A stretch of DNA of 8,534 nucleotides from Bacillota bacterium (GTDB lineage: Bacteria > Bacillota_C > Negativicutes > Sporomusales > Sporomusaceae), in NCBI GenBank assembly GCA_023441125.1, contig JAEZQV010000477.1:1-8534 (forward strand). The letters are read 5' to 3'. The notes under the pieces were generated by a model. It worked only from the letters and a program-made list of their open reading frames with translations. It made no database searches and had not been told where the DNA came from. Positions 1 through 6,187 of this stretch are shown here, piece after piece (position 1 is the first letter of the stretch; every line of letters starts with the position of its first letter). The position numbers and the translations under genes were made by a program.

Positions 1-1419
1 CTCTTGACCTTGCTGCAGAGGAGTTCTGTTGTCATCCGGGCCGTTAACCTCGCCGGCAGTCTGGCAACCAGCGCAACCTTACTGGTTTTAATCTATTCGG
101 TTACGCAGGAGAATGTTTTCCGCTCCACCTATTTTTATGTCGATCACTTAAGCGCCGTATTACTGTTTGTGGTCGCCCTGCTCACCTTTACGGCCACGCT
201 GTTTTCCTTATCCTATATGGAAAAAGAGGTAGCCGACGGGCATCTTACCCCGGCTATGCTGCCGCGCTATTACGCCCTCTTGAATCTCTTTACTTTTGCC
301 ATGATCAGTGTCATTGTTGTCGGCAATCTGGGCCTGATGTGGGTGGCGGTGGAAGGCACCACGCTGGCTTCGGCCCTCTTAGTCGCCTTTTCTTTTAACC
401 GGGATGCCCTGGAGGCGGCCTGGAAATATGTAATGATTTGCACGGTCGGCATTTGTCTGGCCCTCTTGGGAACCATGGTTATGTATTATGCGCAGGTCAA
501 TGCCGGTGTGACCGCTGTCCAGGCTCTGGACTGGGTAAGTTTGAAGGCGATGAGTGGCAAAATGGACCCGGCCATTATCAAGATTGCCTTTATCTTCATT
601 CTGATCGGCTATGGAACCAAAGCCGGGCTGGCGCCCATGCACACCTGGCTGCCTGATGCCCACAGCCAGGCGCCGTCGCCGGTCAGCGGTCTGTTGTCCG
701 GTGCGCTCTTAAGCTGCGCCCTGTATGCGCTGGTGCGTAATGTGATTATCGTCCAGGGGGCCATTGGCGCGGATTTCCCCCGCTATATGCTGCTGGCGCT
801 CGGGCTGCTGTCCATTGCCATCGCCGTTCCCTTTGTGCTTGTCCAGCATGATGTCAAGCGGCTCTTAGCTTACTCCAGCGTGGAGCATATGGGCATTATC
901 ACGCTGGGGCTGGGGGTGGGTACGCCACTGGCCGTCTATGCCGCCTTGCTGCATGTTGTCAATCATGCCGTTGTCAAATCGCTGCTGTTCTACCTGGCCG
1001 GTGTTGTTACCCAGGAGTTCCGGACCAAAAACATTAAACAAATCGTTGGTGTCGCCCGGGTCATGCCGCTGGTGGCCACCATGTTTATCATCGCCATTCT
1101 CGCAATTACCGGCACACCGCCATTCAATATTTTTATCAGCAAATTCTATATTGTTCTGGGACTCTTCACGAATCAGCAATGGTTGCTGGCCAGCATCACC
1201 CTACTGCTGTTAACCGGAATCTTTGCCGGGATGATGTATTATTGCCTGAAAATGAGTTTTGGCGCCGGGCCGGTCGAAGTAAAACCAGGCCGGTTGGCCT
1301 GGTCGGCAACAACGGCGATGGTTCTTTCGCTGGTGGTAATCGTGGCCGGCGGCTTATACCTGCCGCCAATGGTCAACCAGGTGCTGGTACAGGCGGCGGA
1401 AATTGTGTTGGGGGGTTAA
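1..1419 (+). CDS. hyfF: HyfF-like proton-pumping membrane subunit of a group 4 hydrogenase-like complex (probably 5' partial)
   Basis: Integral membrane subunit of the antiporter-like family (HyfF, HycC, NuoL/M/N), which is thought to move protons or sodium ions across the membrane coupled to electron transfer in the peripheral arm. The protein is almost entirely hydrophobic helices. Counting from the TTG at position 4, family hallmarks are visible: E117 in VAVEGTTLASA, K206 in GYGTKAGLAPMHTWLPDAHS, the LAYSSVEHMG stretch at 289-297, K325 in HAVVKSLLF and K380 in FISKF. All are charged residues inside membrane helices. Similarity to E. coli HyfF, recalled from memory, runs to the C-terminus, but about 20 N-terminal residues (the first helix) seem missing. 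The frame is open to position 1 and the TTG at 4 has no visible ribosome site, so the true start is probably outside the window. It lies 4 bp upstream of the large-subunit gene, in one operon. Confidence 0.88.
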   Translation, partial: LLTLLQRSSVVIRAVNLAGSLATSATLLVLIYSVTQENVFRSTYFYVDHLSAVLLFVVALLTFTATLFSLSYMEKEVADGHLTPAMLPRYYALLNLFTFAMISVIVVGNLGLMWVAVEGTTLASALLVAFSFNRDALEAAWKYVMICTVGICLALLGTMVMYYAQVNAGVTAVQALDWVSLKAMSGKMDPAIIKIAFIFILIGYGTKAGLAPMHTWLPDAHSQAPSPVSGLLSGALLSCALYALVRNVIIVQGAIGADFPRYMLLALGLLSIAIAVPFVLVQHDVKRLLAYSSVEHMGIITLGLGVGTPLAVYAALLHVVNHAVVKSLLFYLAGVVTQEFRTKNIKQIVGVARVMPLVATMFIIAILAITGTPPFNIFISKFYIVLGLFTNQQWLLASITLLLLTGIFAGMMYYCLKMSFGAGPVEVKPGRLAWSATTAMVLSLVVIVAGGLYLPPMVNQVLVQAAEIVLGG

Positions 1420-1427
1420 AGAGGTGG
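1410..1427 (+). promoter_or_regulatory. Ribosome-binding region deciding the GTG start of the large subunit
   Basis: The reading frame of the large-subunit gene can be opened from a TTG at 1403, inside the end of the preceding gene. That would add seven residues (MCWGVKE) unlike any family N-terminus. The GTG at 1424 is better placed: it follows the preceding TAA (1417-1419) by 4 bp, and a G-run at 1410-1415 sits 8 bases before it. A second purine-rich stretch, AAAGAGGTGG at 1418-1427, overlaps the GTG and has no in-frame ATG, GTG or TTG at normal spacing. The coupled position suggests re-initiation by ribosomes finishing hyfF. Confidence 0.45.
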
Positions 1428-2923
1428 TTGAATATATAAGCATACCGGCGATTTCATTACAAGCGGCCGTTTCTGCCGCTTATCAGGAGCAGCAGGATCT
1501 GGTGGCCATGTTTGCCAATGACGAACGCGAATTGGACGGACATTATGCCATTTATTGTGTTTTTGCCGCCGGTAAAGGCTTCAAAGTAGTCAGGGCCCTG
1601 CTGCCGGCCGCTGGTCCGTTGGAATTTCCTTCCCTGTCGCCCCAAATACCCGCCGCAGCCTGGTATGAACGGGAAATCCACGATTTGTTCGGCTTAACGC
1701 CTGTCGGCCACCCTGATCTCAGGCCGCTGGTGCTGCATGAAAACTGGCCGGACAATGTTTATCCGCTGCGCAAGGATTTTGATGTGCATACACCGGTGGC
1801 CACTGTTCATAAACAGTGGCACATGAATACCGTGACGGGCGAGGGCACCTTTGAAGTGCCGGTCGGGCCGATCCACGCCGGCATCATCGAACCGGGACAT
1901 TTCCGCTTTAGCCAGGCCGGAGAATCCATCCTCCGGCTGGATGCCAAGATGTTCTTTGTGCACCGGGGCATTGAAAAGGCGGTGGAGGGCCTGCCGCTGG
2001 CCAAAGCTTTTTATCAGGTGGAGCGTATTTCCGGCGTCTGCAACGTCGCCCATTCCCTGGCCTACTGCCAGGCTGTCGAGTCGCTGGCCGGCGCTCAGGT
2101 GCCAAACCGCGCCCAGTATCTCAGGGCGCTGGTAGCGGAACTGGAACGCCTGTACAACCACGTGGGGGATATCGGCAACCTGTGCGCCGGCATGGGTTTT
2201 GCCGTGGCCATTATGGCCGGAGCCCGGCTGAAAGAGGCAATTATGAGAATCAATGAGGCCCTGACCGGCAACCGTTTTCTGCGCGGTATGGTCGTGCCGG
2301 GCGGGGTGCGGCAGGATATCGACGACGAACTGAGCAGCGCCATTATCGAACTGTTAAATAGGCTGGAACCGGATTTTACCGAATTAATCGGCCTATTCCG
2401 CAATAACGACGAGTTCCTGAACCGGGTCGACACCACCGGTATTGTACCGCGCCAGGCTGCACTCGACCTGGGGGTAGTGGGGGTCGGCGCCCGGGCTTCC
2501 GGTATTGACGCGGATACGCGGCGGGATTATCCCTATGGGTGCTATGCTGAACTTGAGTTCGCCGTGCCGGTGTATACGACCGGTGATGTGGCCGCGCGGC
2601 TGTGGGTAAGAGTGGATGAAGTGTACCAGACCATCAAACTCATCCGCCAGATTCTGGCGCAAATGCCGGCCGGTCCGCTGCGGGTGGAGATTCCTGCCAT
2701 TGCACCGTACAGTTCAGGCTTTGGCTGGAGTGAATCCTCACAGGGAAATTGCCTGCACTGGCTTATGACCGGCAAAGACAATACCATTTACCGCCTGTTT
2801 GTGCGGGCGGCCGCATATCCTAACTGGCCGGCATTGACGGTAGCCGCTCCGGGCAATATTATTCCGGACTTTCCGTTGATTAACAAGAGCTACGAGTTAT
2901 CCTACGCCTGCCTCGACCGATAG
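1424..2923 (+). CDS. HyfG/HycE-like large subunit (NuoC-NuoD fusion) lacking two nickel-ligand cysteines
   Basis: Catalytic-type subunit of a group 4 [NiFe]-hydrogenase-like complex, 499 residues from the GTG start. Residues 1 to about 120 form a NuoC-like (30 kDa) domain with its signature WYEREIHDLFGL and GHPDLRPLVL (80-104). From about residue 145 (GPIHAGIIEPGHF) it is NuoD/HycE-like, with the RGIEK motif at 181-185. True hydrogenases hold Ni-Fe with RxCGxC near the N-terminal side and DPCxxC at the end. Here these read RISGVC (201-206) and ELSYAC (491-496): S203 and S493 replace the terminal cysteines, while C206 and C496, the bridging positions, remain. Asp and Pro of the last motif are also changed. 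The protein stops two residues after C496, so there is no cleavable C-terminal extension, as in other group 4 enzymes. This pattern fits Ehr complexes; whether it binds any metal is open. Confidence 0.9.
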   Translation: MVEYISIPAISLQAAVSAAYQEQQDLVAMFANDERELDGHYAIYCVFAAGKGFKVVRALLPAAGPLEFPSLSPQIPAAAWYEREIHDLFGLTPVGHPDLRPLVLHENWPDNVYPLRKDFDVHTPVATVHKQWHMNTVTGEGTFEVPVGPIHAGIIEPGHFRFSQAGESILRLDAKMFFVHRGIEKAVEGLPLAKAFYQVERISGVCNVAHSLAYCQAVESLAGAQVPNRAQYLRALVAELERLYNHVGDIGNLCAGMGFAVAIMAGARLKEAIMRINEALTGNRFLRGMVVPGGVRQDIDDELSSAIIELLNRLEPDFTELIGLFRNNDEFLNRVDTTGIVPRQAALDLGVVGVGARASGIDADTRRDYPYGCYAELEFAVPVYTTGDVAARLWVRVDEVYQTIKLIRQILAQMPAGPLRVEIPAIAPYSSGFGWSESSQGNCLHWLMTGKDNTIYRLFVRAAAYPNWPALTVAAPGNIIPDFPLINKSYELSYACLDR

Positions 2924-2934
2924 GAGGAAACGAC

Positions 2935-3666
2935 ATGTTAAATGTATTACGCAAAATAATCAGCACCGGCACGGTGACCGAGGATTGGGAAACCGCCTTG
3001 CCGCCCCGGCGTTCCCGCGGCGAGGTGGCTGTACAGTCGGCTCAGTGCAGCGGCTGTAAACAATGTGTGGCTGTTTGTCCGTCCCAGGCTATTCAGGTAG
3101 CCGGAACCACGGTAAGCATTGATCAGCGGGCCTGTGTTTTTTGCGGGCTCTGCGTTGATACCTGCGAGGCAGCCTGCTTCCAGCAAACCGGTAACTACAA
3201 ATTAGCTGTCCTGGACGGCTCCCTGGCTGAGGCAGCAGCTTCGGAGCTCAAGCGTAAAATCCGGGCGGTACTGGGCCGTTCCCTGCATGTCAGACATGTT
3301 GACATCGGCTCATGTAATGCCTGCGACTTTGAAATGACTCACCTGGGTAATCCCATCTATGATGTACAGCAGTACGGAGTGGATTTTGTGGCCTCGCCCC
3401 GCCATGCCGATTTGTTGATGGTAACCGGTGTGGTCACGCGTAACTCGACGCAGGCTTTGCAAATGACCTATGAAGCGACCCCGCACCCCAAGCTGGTTAT
3501 GGCGGTGGGGGCCTGTGCGGCCAGCGGCCAGGTTTTCGGCGATAGTTATGCCATCCGCGGGGGCGTGGATAAGATCGTACCTGTAGATATCTATGTTCCC
3601 GGTTGTCCGCCGCGGCCGCAGGCCCTGATTCACGCCCTGCTGCTGGCCTTAGACCGTCTAAAGTAA
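2935..3666 (+). CDS. Fused ferredoxin / NuoB-like small subunit (HyfH-HyfI fusion)
   Basis: Electron-transfer subunit, 243 residues. The N-terminal part (1 to about 90) starts MLNVLRKIISTGTVT, like HyfH/HycF, and carries two 4Fe-4S ferredoxin motifs: C38-C41-C44-C48 and C67-C70-C73-C77. The second part (about 117-243) is the NuoB/HyfI small subunit, with the proximal 4Fe-4S ligands C127 and C130 (SCNACD), C194 (GAC) and C224 (PGCPPRP), plus the family stretches SPRHADLLMVTG and DKIVPVDIYVPGCPP. In E. coli these two units are separate genes of about 180 and 250 residues, so each half here is shortened and joined by a charged helix-like linker near 98-113. An AGGAGG at 2922-2927 overlaps the stop of the large-subunit gene, 7 bases before this ATG. 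It would pass electrons between an outside donor and the large subunit. It is the last gene of the operon; the next gene has its own promoter. Confidence 0.9.
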   Translation: MLNVLRKIISTGTVTEDWETALPPRRSRGEVAVQSAQCSGCKQCVAVCPSQAIQVAGTTVSIDQRACVFCGLCVDTCEAACFQQTGNYKLAVLDGSLAEAAASELKRKIRAVLGRSLHVRHVDIGSCNACDFEMTHLGNPIYDVQQYGVDFVASPRHADLLMVTGVVTRNSTQALQMTYEATPHPKLVMAVGACAASGQVFGDSYAIRGGVDKIVPVDIYVPGCPPRPQALIHALLLALDRLK

Positions 3667-3743
3667 AATTCCTAAGGGGGTTAGCTGGCCACTTATCGGC
3701 TGTTTTTCCTAGACAGCGCCGTACGCGGCAGCTCTGATTCTTT

Positions 3744-3784
3744 ACAGCAAGGCATCGGCAGTTTACCAGCCGATGCCTTGCTGT
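3744..3784 (+). terminator. Perfect 16-bp hairpin downstream of the Ehr-like operon
   Basis: The arms ACAGCAAGGCATCGGC (3744-3759) and its exact complement (3769-3784) are separated by a 9-base loop. The structure begins 77 bp after the small-subunit stop codon. No T-run follows on either strand, so it does not fit a simple intrinsic terminator. It could be a terminator working with a factor, a 3'-end mRNA stabiliser, or a protein-binding dyad. The hairpin itself is certain; its role as a terminator is inferred from position. Confidence 0.45.
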
Positions 3785-3892
3785 CTGCTGGCCGGACTGC
3801 CCTGTGAGCCGGAGCCTGCGACTACGATGTTGGGGAATGGGTTGGTAGAAATTTGGCCGCCTTTACGTCCAATTACCACAATATTTAGTAAT

Positions 3893-3921
3893 TTGTGATT
3901 TTTTGGCTGAGATAATATAAT
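3893..3921 (+). promoter_or_regulatory. Possible upstream sigma-A promoter for the GntR unit (P1)
   Basis: TTGTGA at 3893-3898, a 17-bp spacer, then a perfect TATAAT at 3916-3921. The -35 matches four of six consensus bases. It overlaps the start of the second promoter, so the two could compete or form a tandem pair. Confidence 0.45.
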
Positions 3922-3928
3922 CTAACAA

Positions 3929-3956
3929 TTGACACAATTATTAGTCATCATATAAA
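3929..3956 (+). promoter_or_regulatory. Likely sigma-A promoter of the GntR-corrinoid-DUF1638 unit (P2)
   Basis: Perfect -35 TTGACA at 3929-3934, a 16-bp spacer and TATAAA at 3951-3956, in strongly AT-rich DNA. It sits 58 bp before the regulator's ATG, which has a good AAAGGAG ribosome site at 4001-4007. It is the best promoter match in the window. Confidence 0.65.
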
Positions 3957-3962
3957 CTAATA
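3939..3962. promoter_or_regulatory. Dyad overlapping the -10 element, candidate operator of the GntR regulator
   Basis: Exact inverted repeat TATTAGT (3939-3945) and ACTAATA (3956-3962) with a 10-base centre. It covers the spacer and -10 of P2, where a bound repressor would block RNA polymerase. GntR/HutC regulators often control their own promoter through such dyads. The sequence does not match the commonest GntR site (GT-N-TA-N-AC), and AT-rich DNA makes chance dyads more likely. Confidence 0.4.
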
Positions 3963-4014
3963 TATATATACATATATATAGCAACGACAATGGAAGTGCA
4001 AAAGGAGTTATTAT

Positions 4015-4743
4015 ATGCGAAACCGCGATAACCTAATTCCTGTCTACTACCGTTTGGCGGAAGACATAAAAAAGCAAATCGAATCCGGTGAGTTAAAAGA
4101 CGGCGACCTGATTCCGACCGAGGTGCAGCTTGGCGAGCTATACTCCATAAGCCGCATGACGGTGCGCCAAGGTATCGCCCTGCTGGTGGAGGCCGGTTTG
4201 GTCGAGACGGTCAAAGGCAAAGGCAGTTTTGTCACCCGGCCCCGTTTAAACCAGCTGGTGATTGACCTTAAACAGGTTGGCGCTCCCCGGGAGCAGATAC
4301 GCTATAAGCTCTTGGATGTTAACTTAATCCGCAATAACAGGGAATTGGCCAATGAGCTGGGCTTTACCGGTGAAACCAGTGTAATTGCCATAAAGCGCTT
4401 AATGCTGAAAGGGAATTTGCCGGTGGCAATAGAGGAAAAGTTTTTGCGCTATCAAAAAGGCAAACCCCTGTTGGAAACCCAGCTGGAATATGCCGATTTT
4501 CCTGAAGTAGTGGCCAAGCATCAGGAAAGCGTGCCGGTTCGCAATGATATGCTGATTTCCGTGGCCGCCTTATCGGCCGAGCAGGCCAAACTCCTCGGTA
4601 CGGAGGCAGCACTGCCGGCGCTTGTAATCAAACAGGTTATCTACTCCAAAGATGATAAATTGCTGGGCGTGGCAACTATGGTTTGCCACCAAGACCGGTA
4701 TGAACTCAAGGCAACCTCGTATCCAATACTAGGAAGGTTGTGA
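4015..4743 (+). CDS. GntR-family (HutC subfamily) transcriptional regulator with UTRA ligand domain
   Basis: Probable metabolite-responsive repressor, 242 residues, the usual length for HutC-type proteins. The N-terminal winged helix-turn-helix (about 8-73) shows the GntR pattern: YYRLAEDIKKQIESGEL, GDLIPTEVQLGELYSISRMTVRQGI split over helices 1-3, and the wing GLVETVKGKGSFV. Residues about 95-235 form the UTRA domain (chorismate-lyase-like fold), which binds a small effector; the family pattern appears in VIAIKRLMLKGNLPVAIEE and in the closing strands near 215-235. Start ATG with AAAGGAG 7 bases upstream. The next gene begins 4 bp after its stop, so regulator and corrinoid protein are almost certainly co-transcribed. 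The effector is unknown; by context it may be a methyl-donor substrate or a product of its use. Confidence 0.9.
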   Translation: MRNRDNLIPVYYRLAEDIKKQIESGELKDGDLIPTEVQLGELYSISRMTVRQGIALLVEAGLVETVKGKGSFVTRPRLNQLVIDLKQVGAPREQIRYKLLDVNLIRNNRELANELGFTGETSVIAIKRLMLKGNLPVAIEEKFLRYQKGKPLLETQLEYADFPEVVAKHQESVPVRNDMLISVAALSAEQAKLLGTEAALPALVIKQVIYSKDDKLLGVATMVCHQDRYELKATSYPILGRL

Positions 4744-4747
4744 TAAC

Positions 4748-5404
4748 ATGTTAAAATTGCAAAAAATGCTGGTAGGAGCCATGGCCAGGCTGGATGACAC
4801 GATGGTCTTGAATTTGTTCAAACAAGGTCTCCGAATGGGAATTAGTCCTTACGTTCTGCTGGAGGAAATACGAATAGGCACTGACCGGGTGGGCGAGCTG
4901 TACAGCAAAGGCGAGTACTTTTTATCTGACCTGATTATGGCGTCCGAGATCTTTAAAGATGTACTGGCGTTGGTGAATCAGGACCGGGACATCAGGACGA
5001 AATCGTTTTACCCAACCGTAATTTTTGGCACGGTAGAAGAGGACATCCATGACATCGGCAAAAACATCACAACAGGCATAATGCGGTATAATGGCTTTGA
5101 CATCTGTGACCTGGGGGTTAATGTCCCGGCACAAAAATTTATTGAGGCTGTCAAGCTGCATAATAGCCGGATTGTTTGCTTAACCGGCTTGATTACCGAA
5201 GCGTTCGATTCCATGAAAAATACTGTTTTGCTGTTGGAGGAGGCCGGGCTGCGGACACAGACTACCGTAATTATTGGCGGTCTGGTCAATGAGACTGTCA
5301 GACAGTATACCGGCGCCGATTATTGGGCCACTGACTGTACAAGGGTAGCAGAACTGTGCCGTTCCATTCTGGCAACAGACAACCGTATTGCTCAGTCATT
5401 ATAA
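4748..5404 (+). CDS. Methyltransferase-type corrinoid (cobalamin-binding) protein, MtaC/MtvC-like
   Basis: Carrier of the methyl group in corrinoid-dependent methyltransferase systems, cytoplasmic, 218 residues, typical length. Residues 1 to about 85 form the helical cap domain (B12-binding-2) with LYSKGEYFLSDLIMASEIF. The Rossmann-like B12 domain follows, with the base-off/His-on signature: D99-I-H101-D-I-G104, where H101 should be the lower cobalt ligand, then 41 residues to T146-G-L148 (usually SxL), then 28 residues to G177-G178. The end carries the familiar GADYWATD. Thr for Ser at 146 is a mild departure. The ribosome site AGGAAGG (4731-4737) lies in the end of the regulator gene. Partners are expected to be a substrate-specific methyltransferase (the UroD-like protein at 7409-8515 is a candidate), a tetrahydrofolate methyltransferase and a reductive activator; the last two are not in the window. 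Confidence 0.92.
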   Translation: MLKLQKMLVGAMARLDDTMVLNLFKQGLRMGISPYVLLEEIRIGTDRVGELYSKGEYFLSDLIMASEIFKDVLALVNQDRDIRTKSFYPTVIFGTVEEDIHDIGKNITTGIMRYNGFDICDLGVNVPAQKFIEAVKLHNSRIVCLTGLITEAFDSMKNTVLLLEEAGLRTQTTVIIGGLVNETVRQYTGADYWATDCTRVAELCRSILATDNRIAQSL

Positions 5405-5419
5405 AGGATGTGCTAATCA

Positions 5420-6130
5420 ATGGGGACGGCGATCGTAGCCTGCCACACTCTCCGGGACGAACTCAACCTGGTAATTAAAGAAACCGGTGTGGATTATCCG
5501 GTTATATATATTGAGTCTGAACTGCATAACACACCGGAGCTTTTGCATAAGAGAATTCAGGAGGAGATTAATTGCCTTGATAATGTGGCCGTTATCCTGC
5601 TGGCCTTCGGCTATTGCGGCAACAGTTTGCTGGGGATAAAATCCGCCAAGGCCAGGCTGGTCATCCCGCAAGCGGATGACTGTATTCCGCTCCTCTTAGG
5701 TTCCTGCGAGGCAAGAAGAACTATTTTAAAAGAAAAGGGAACCTATTTTCTCACCCAAGGCTGGCTGGATAACGAGAGCAATTTATTGCGTGAATATGAG
5801 CGGTGTATTGAACGTTACGGGCCGGAGCGGGCTCTAAAAATCATGAAGATCATCCGGGGGCATTATAAACGCTTTATGCTTATTGACACAGGCGCCTATG
5901 CTGTGGAAACCATACTGCCGCAAACACAGCGTTTTGCAGAAATGCTTACTATGGGCCACGAAGTGACGAAAGGCTCGCTTCGCCTGCTCTATAAACTATT
6001 ACAAGGACAGTGGGCGGAAGAATTCCTGGTATTGGAACCAGGCCAAGAGGTTACAATACAAGATATCTGCCGCAGCCCTATTCAAGCGGAAGTGATTCAG
6101 ATCTCGCCGGCAAAGTTGATTAGCTGCTGA
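5420..6130 (+). CDS. DUF1638 family protein, function unknown, in corrinoid operon
   Basis: 236-residue soluble protein of the DUF1638 type, recognised by the opening IVACHTLRDEL, the conserved LHNTPE (35-40), the hydrophobic stretch ending in LLAFGYCGNSLLG (60-72), and ADDCIPLLLGS (86-95). It has no signal peptide or membrane helix. It is rich in cysteine and histidine: C8, H9, H36, C66, C88 and C96 lie in the motif regions and could form a metal or cofactor site (inference). The family has no established function that I know. From memory, such genes often sit beside corrinoid proteins and methyltransferases in acetogens and methanogens, which this operon repeats: it starts 15 bp after the corrinoid gene, with AAAGGA upstream. 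A role in corrinoid handling or as a methyltransferase partner is a guess. The gene ends just before a stem-loop terminator. Confidence 0.8.
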   Translation: MGTAIVACHTLRDELNLVIKETGVDYPVIYIESELHNTPELLHKRIQEEINCLDNVAVILLAFGYCGNSLLGIKSAKARLVIPQADDCIPLLLGSCEARRTILKEKGTYFLTQGWLDNESNLLREYERCIERYGPERALKIMKIIRGHYKRFMLIDTGAYAVETILPQTQRFAEMLTMGHEVTKGSLRLLYKLLQGQWAEEFLVLEPGQEVTIQDICRSPIQAEVIQISPAKLISC

Positions 6131-6146
6131 GCTTTTTACTGTAAAT

Positions 6147-6175
6147 AAAGCCACCCGTTGCCTACGGGTGGCTTT
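6147..6175. terminator. Bidirectional stem-loop terminator between the DUF1638 and LysR genes
   Basis: Perfect 12-bp stem AAAGCCACCCGT (6147-6158) with its complement at 6164-6175 and a 5-base loop. The arms begin in AAA and end in TTT, giving short T-tracts on both strands. It lies between the + strand stop at 6130 and the - strand stop at 6188, so it can end both convergent transcripts. Confidence 0.8.
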
Positions 6176-6187
6176 GCCTTACTATAC

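Larger units (their letters stand above)
3667..4014. other. 348-bp intergenic region between the Ehr-like operon and the GntR unit
   Basis: No convincing gene. From left to right it holds a short GC hairpin (GCCG-TACG-CGGC, 3718-3729, flanked by AGC and a bulged AGCT), a strong 16-bp inverted repeat (3744-3784), about 100 bp of unassigned GC-rich sequence, and from about 3885 an AT-rich promoter zone ending in alternating TA tracts (3961-3980). A 41-codon frame at 3773-3898 starts inside the hairpin, lacks a ribosome site and matches nothing I recognise. I found no riboswitch consensus. Confidence 0.7.

Noticed and set aside
1403..1423. TTG start at 1403 for the large subunit
   Set aside because: It would lie inside the end of the previous gene and add an atypical MCWGVKE; the GTG at 1424 fits spacing and family N-termini better.
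2030..2032. Frameshift or sequencing error as the cause of the Cys-to-Ser change
   Set aside because: The frame is intact through the whole protein and the same type of change occurs independently in the second motif, so a single error is an unlikely explanation, though not fully excluded.
1694..2161. 155-codon frame on the - strand inside the large-subunit gene
   Set aside because: The + strand carries unambiguous NuoC/NuoD motifs through this stretch; the reverse frame looks like a by-product of GC-rich codons.
3773..3898. 41-codon open frame after the hairpin, beginning MPCCLLAGL
   Set aside because: It starts inside the hairpin's right arm, has no ribosome site and no recognisable similarity; its end overlaps the -35 of promoter P1.
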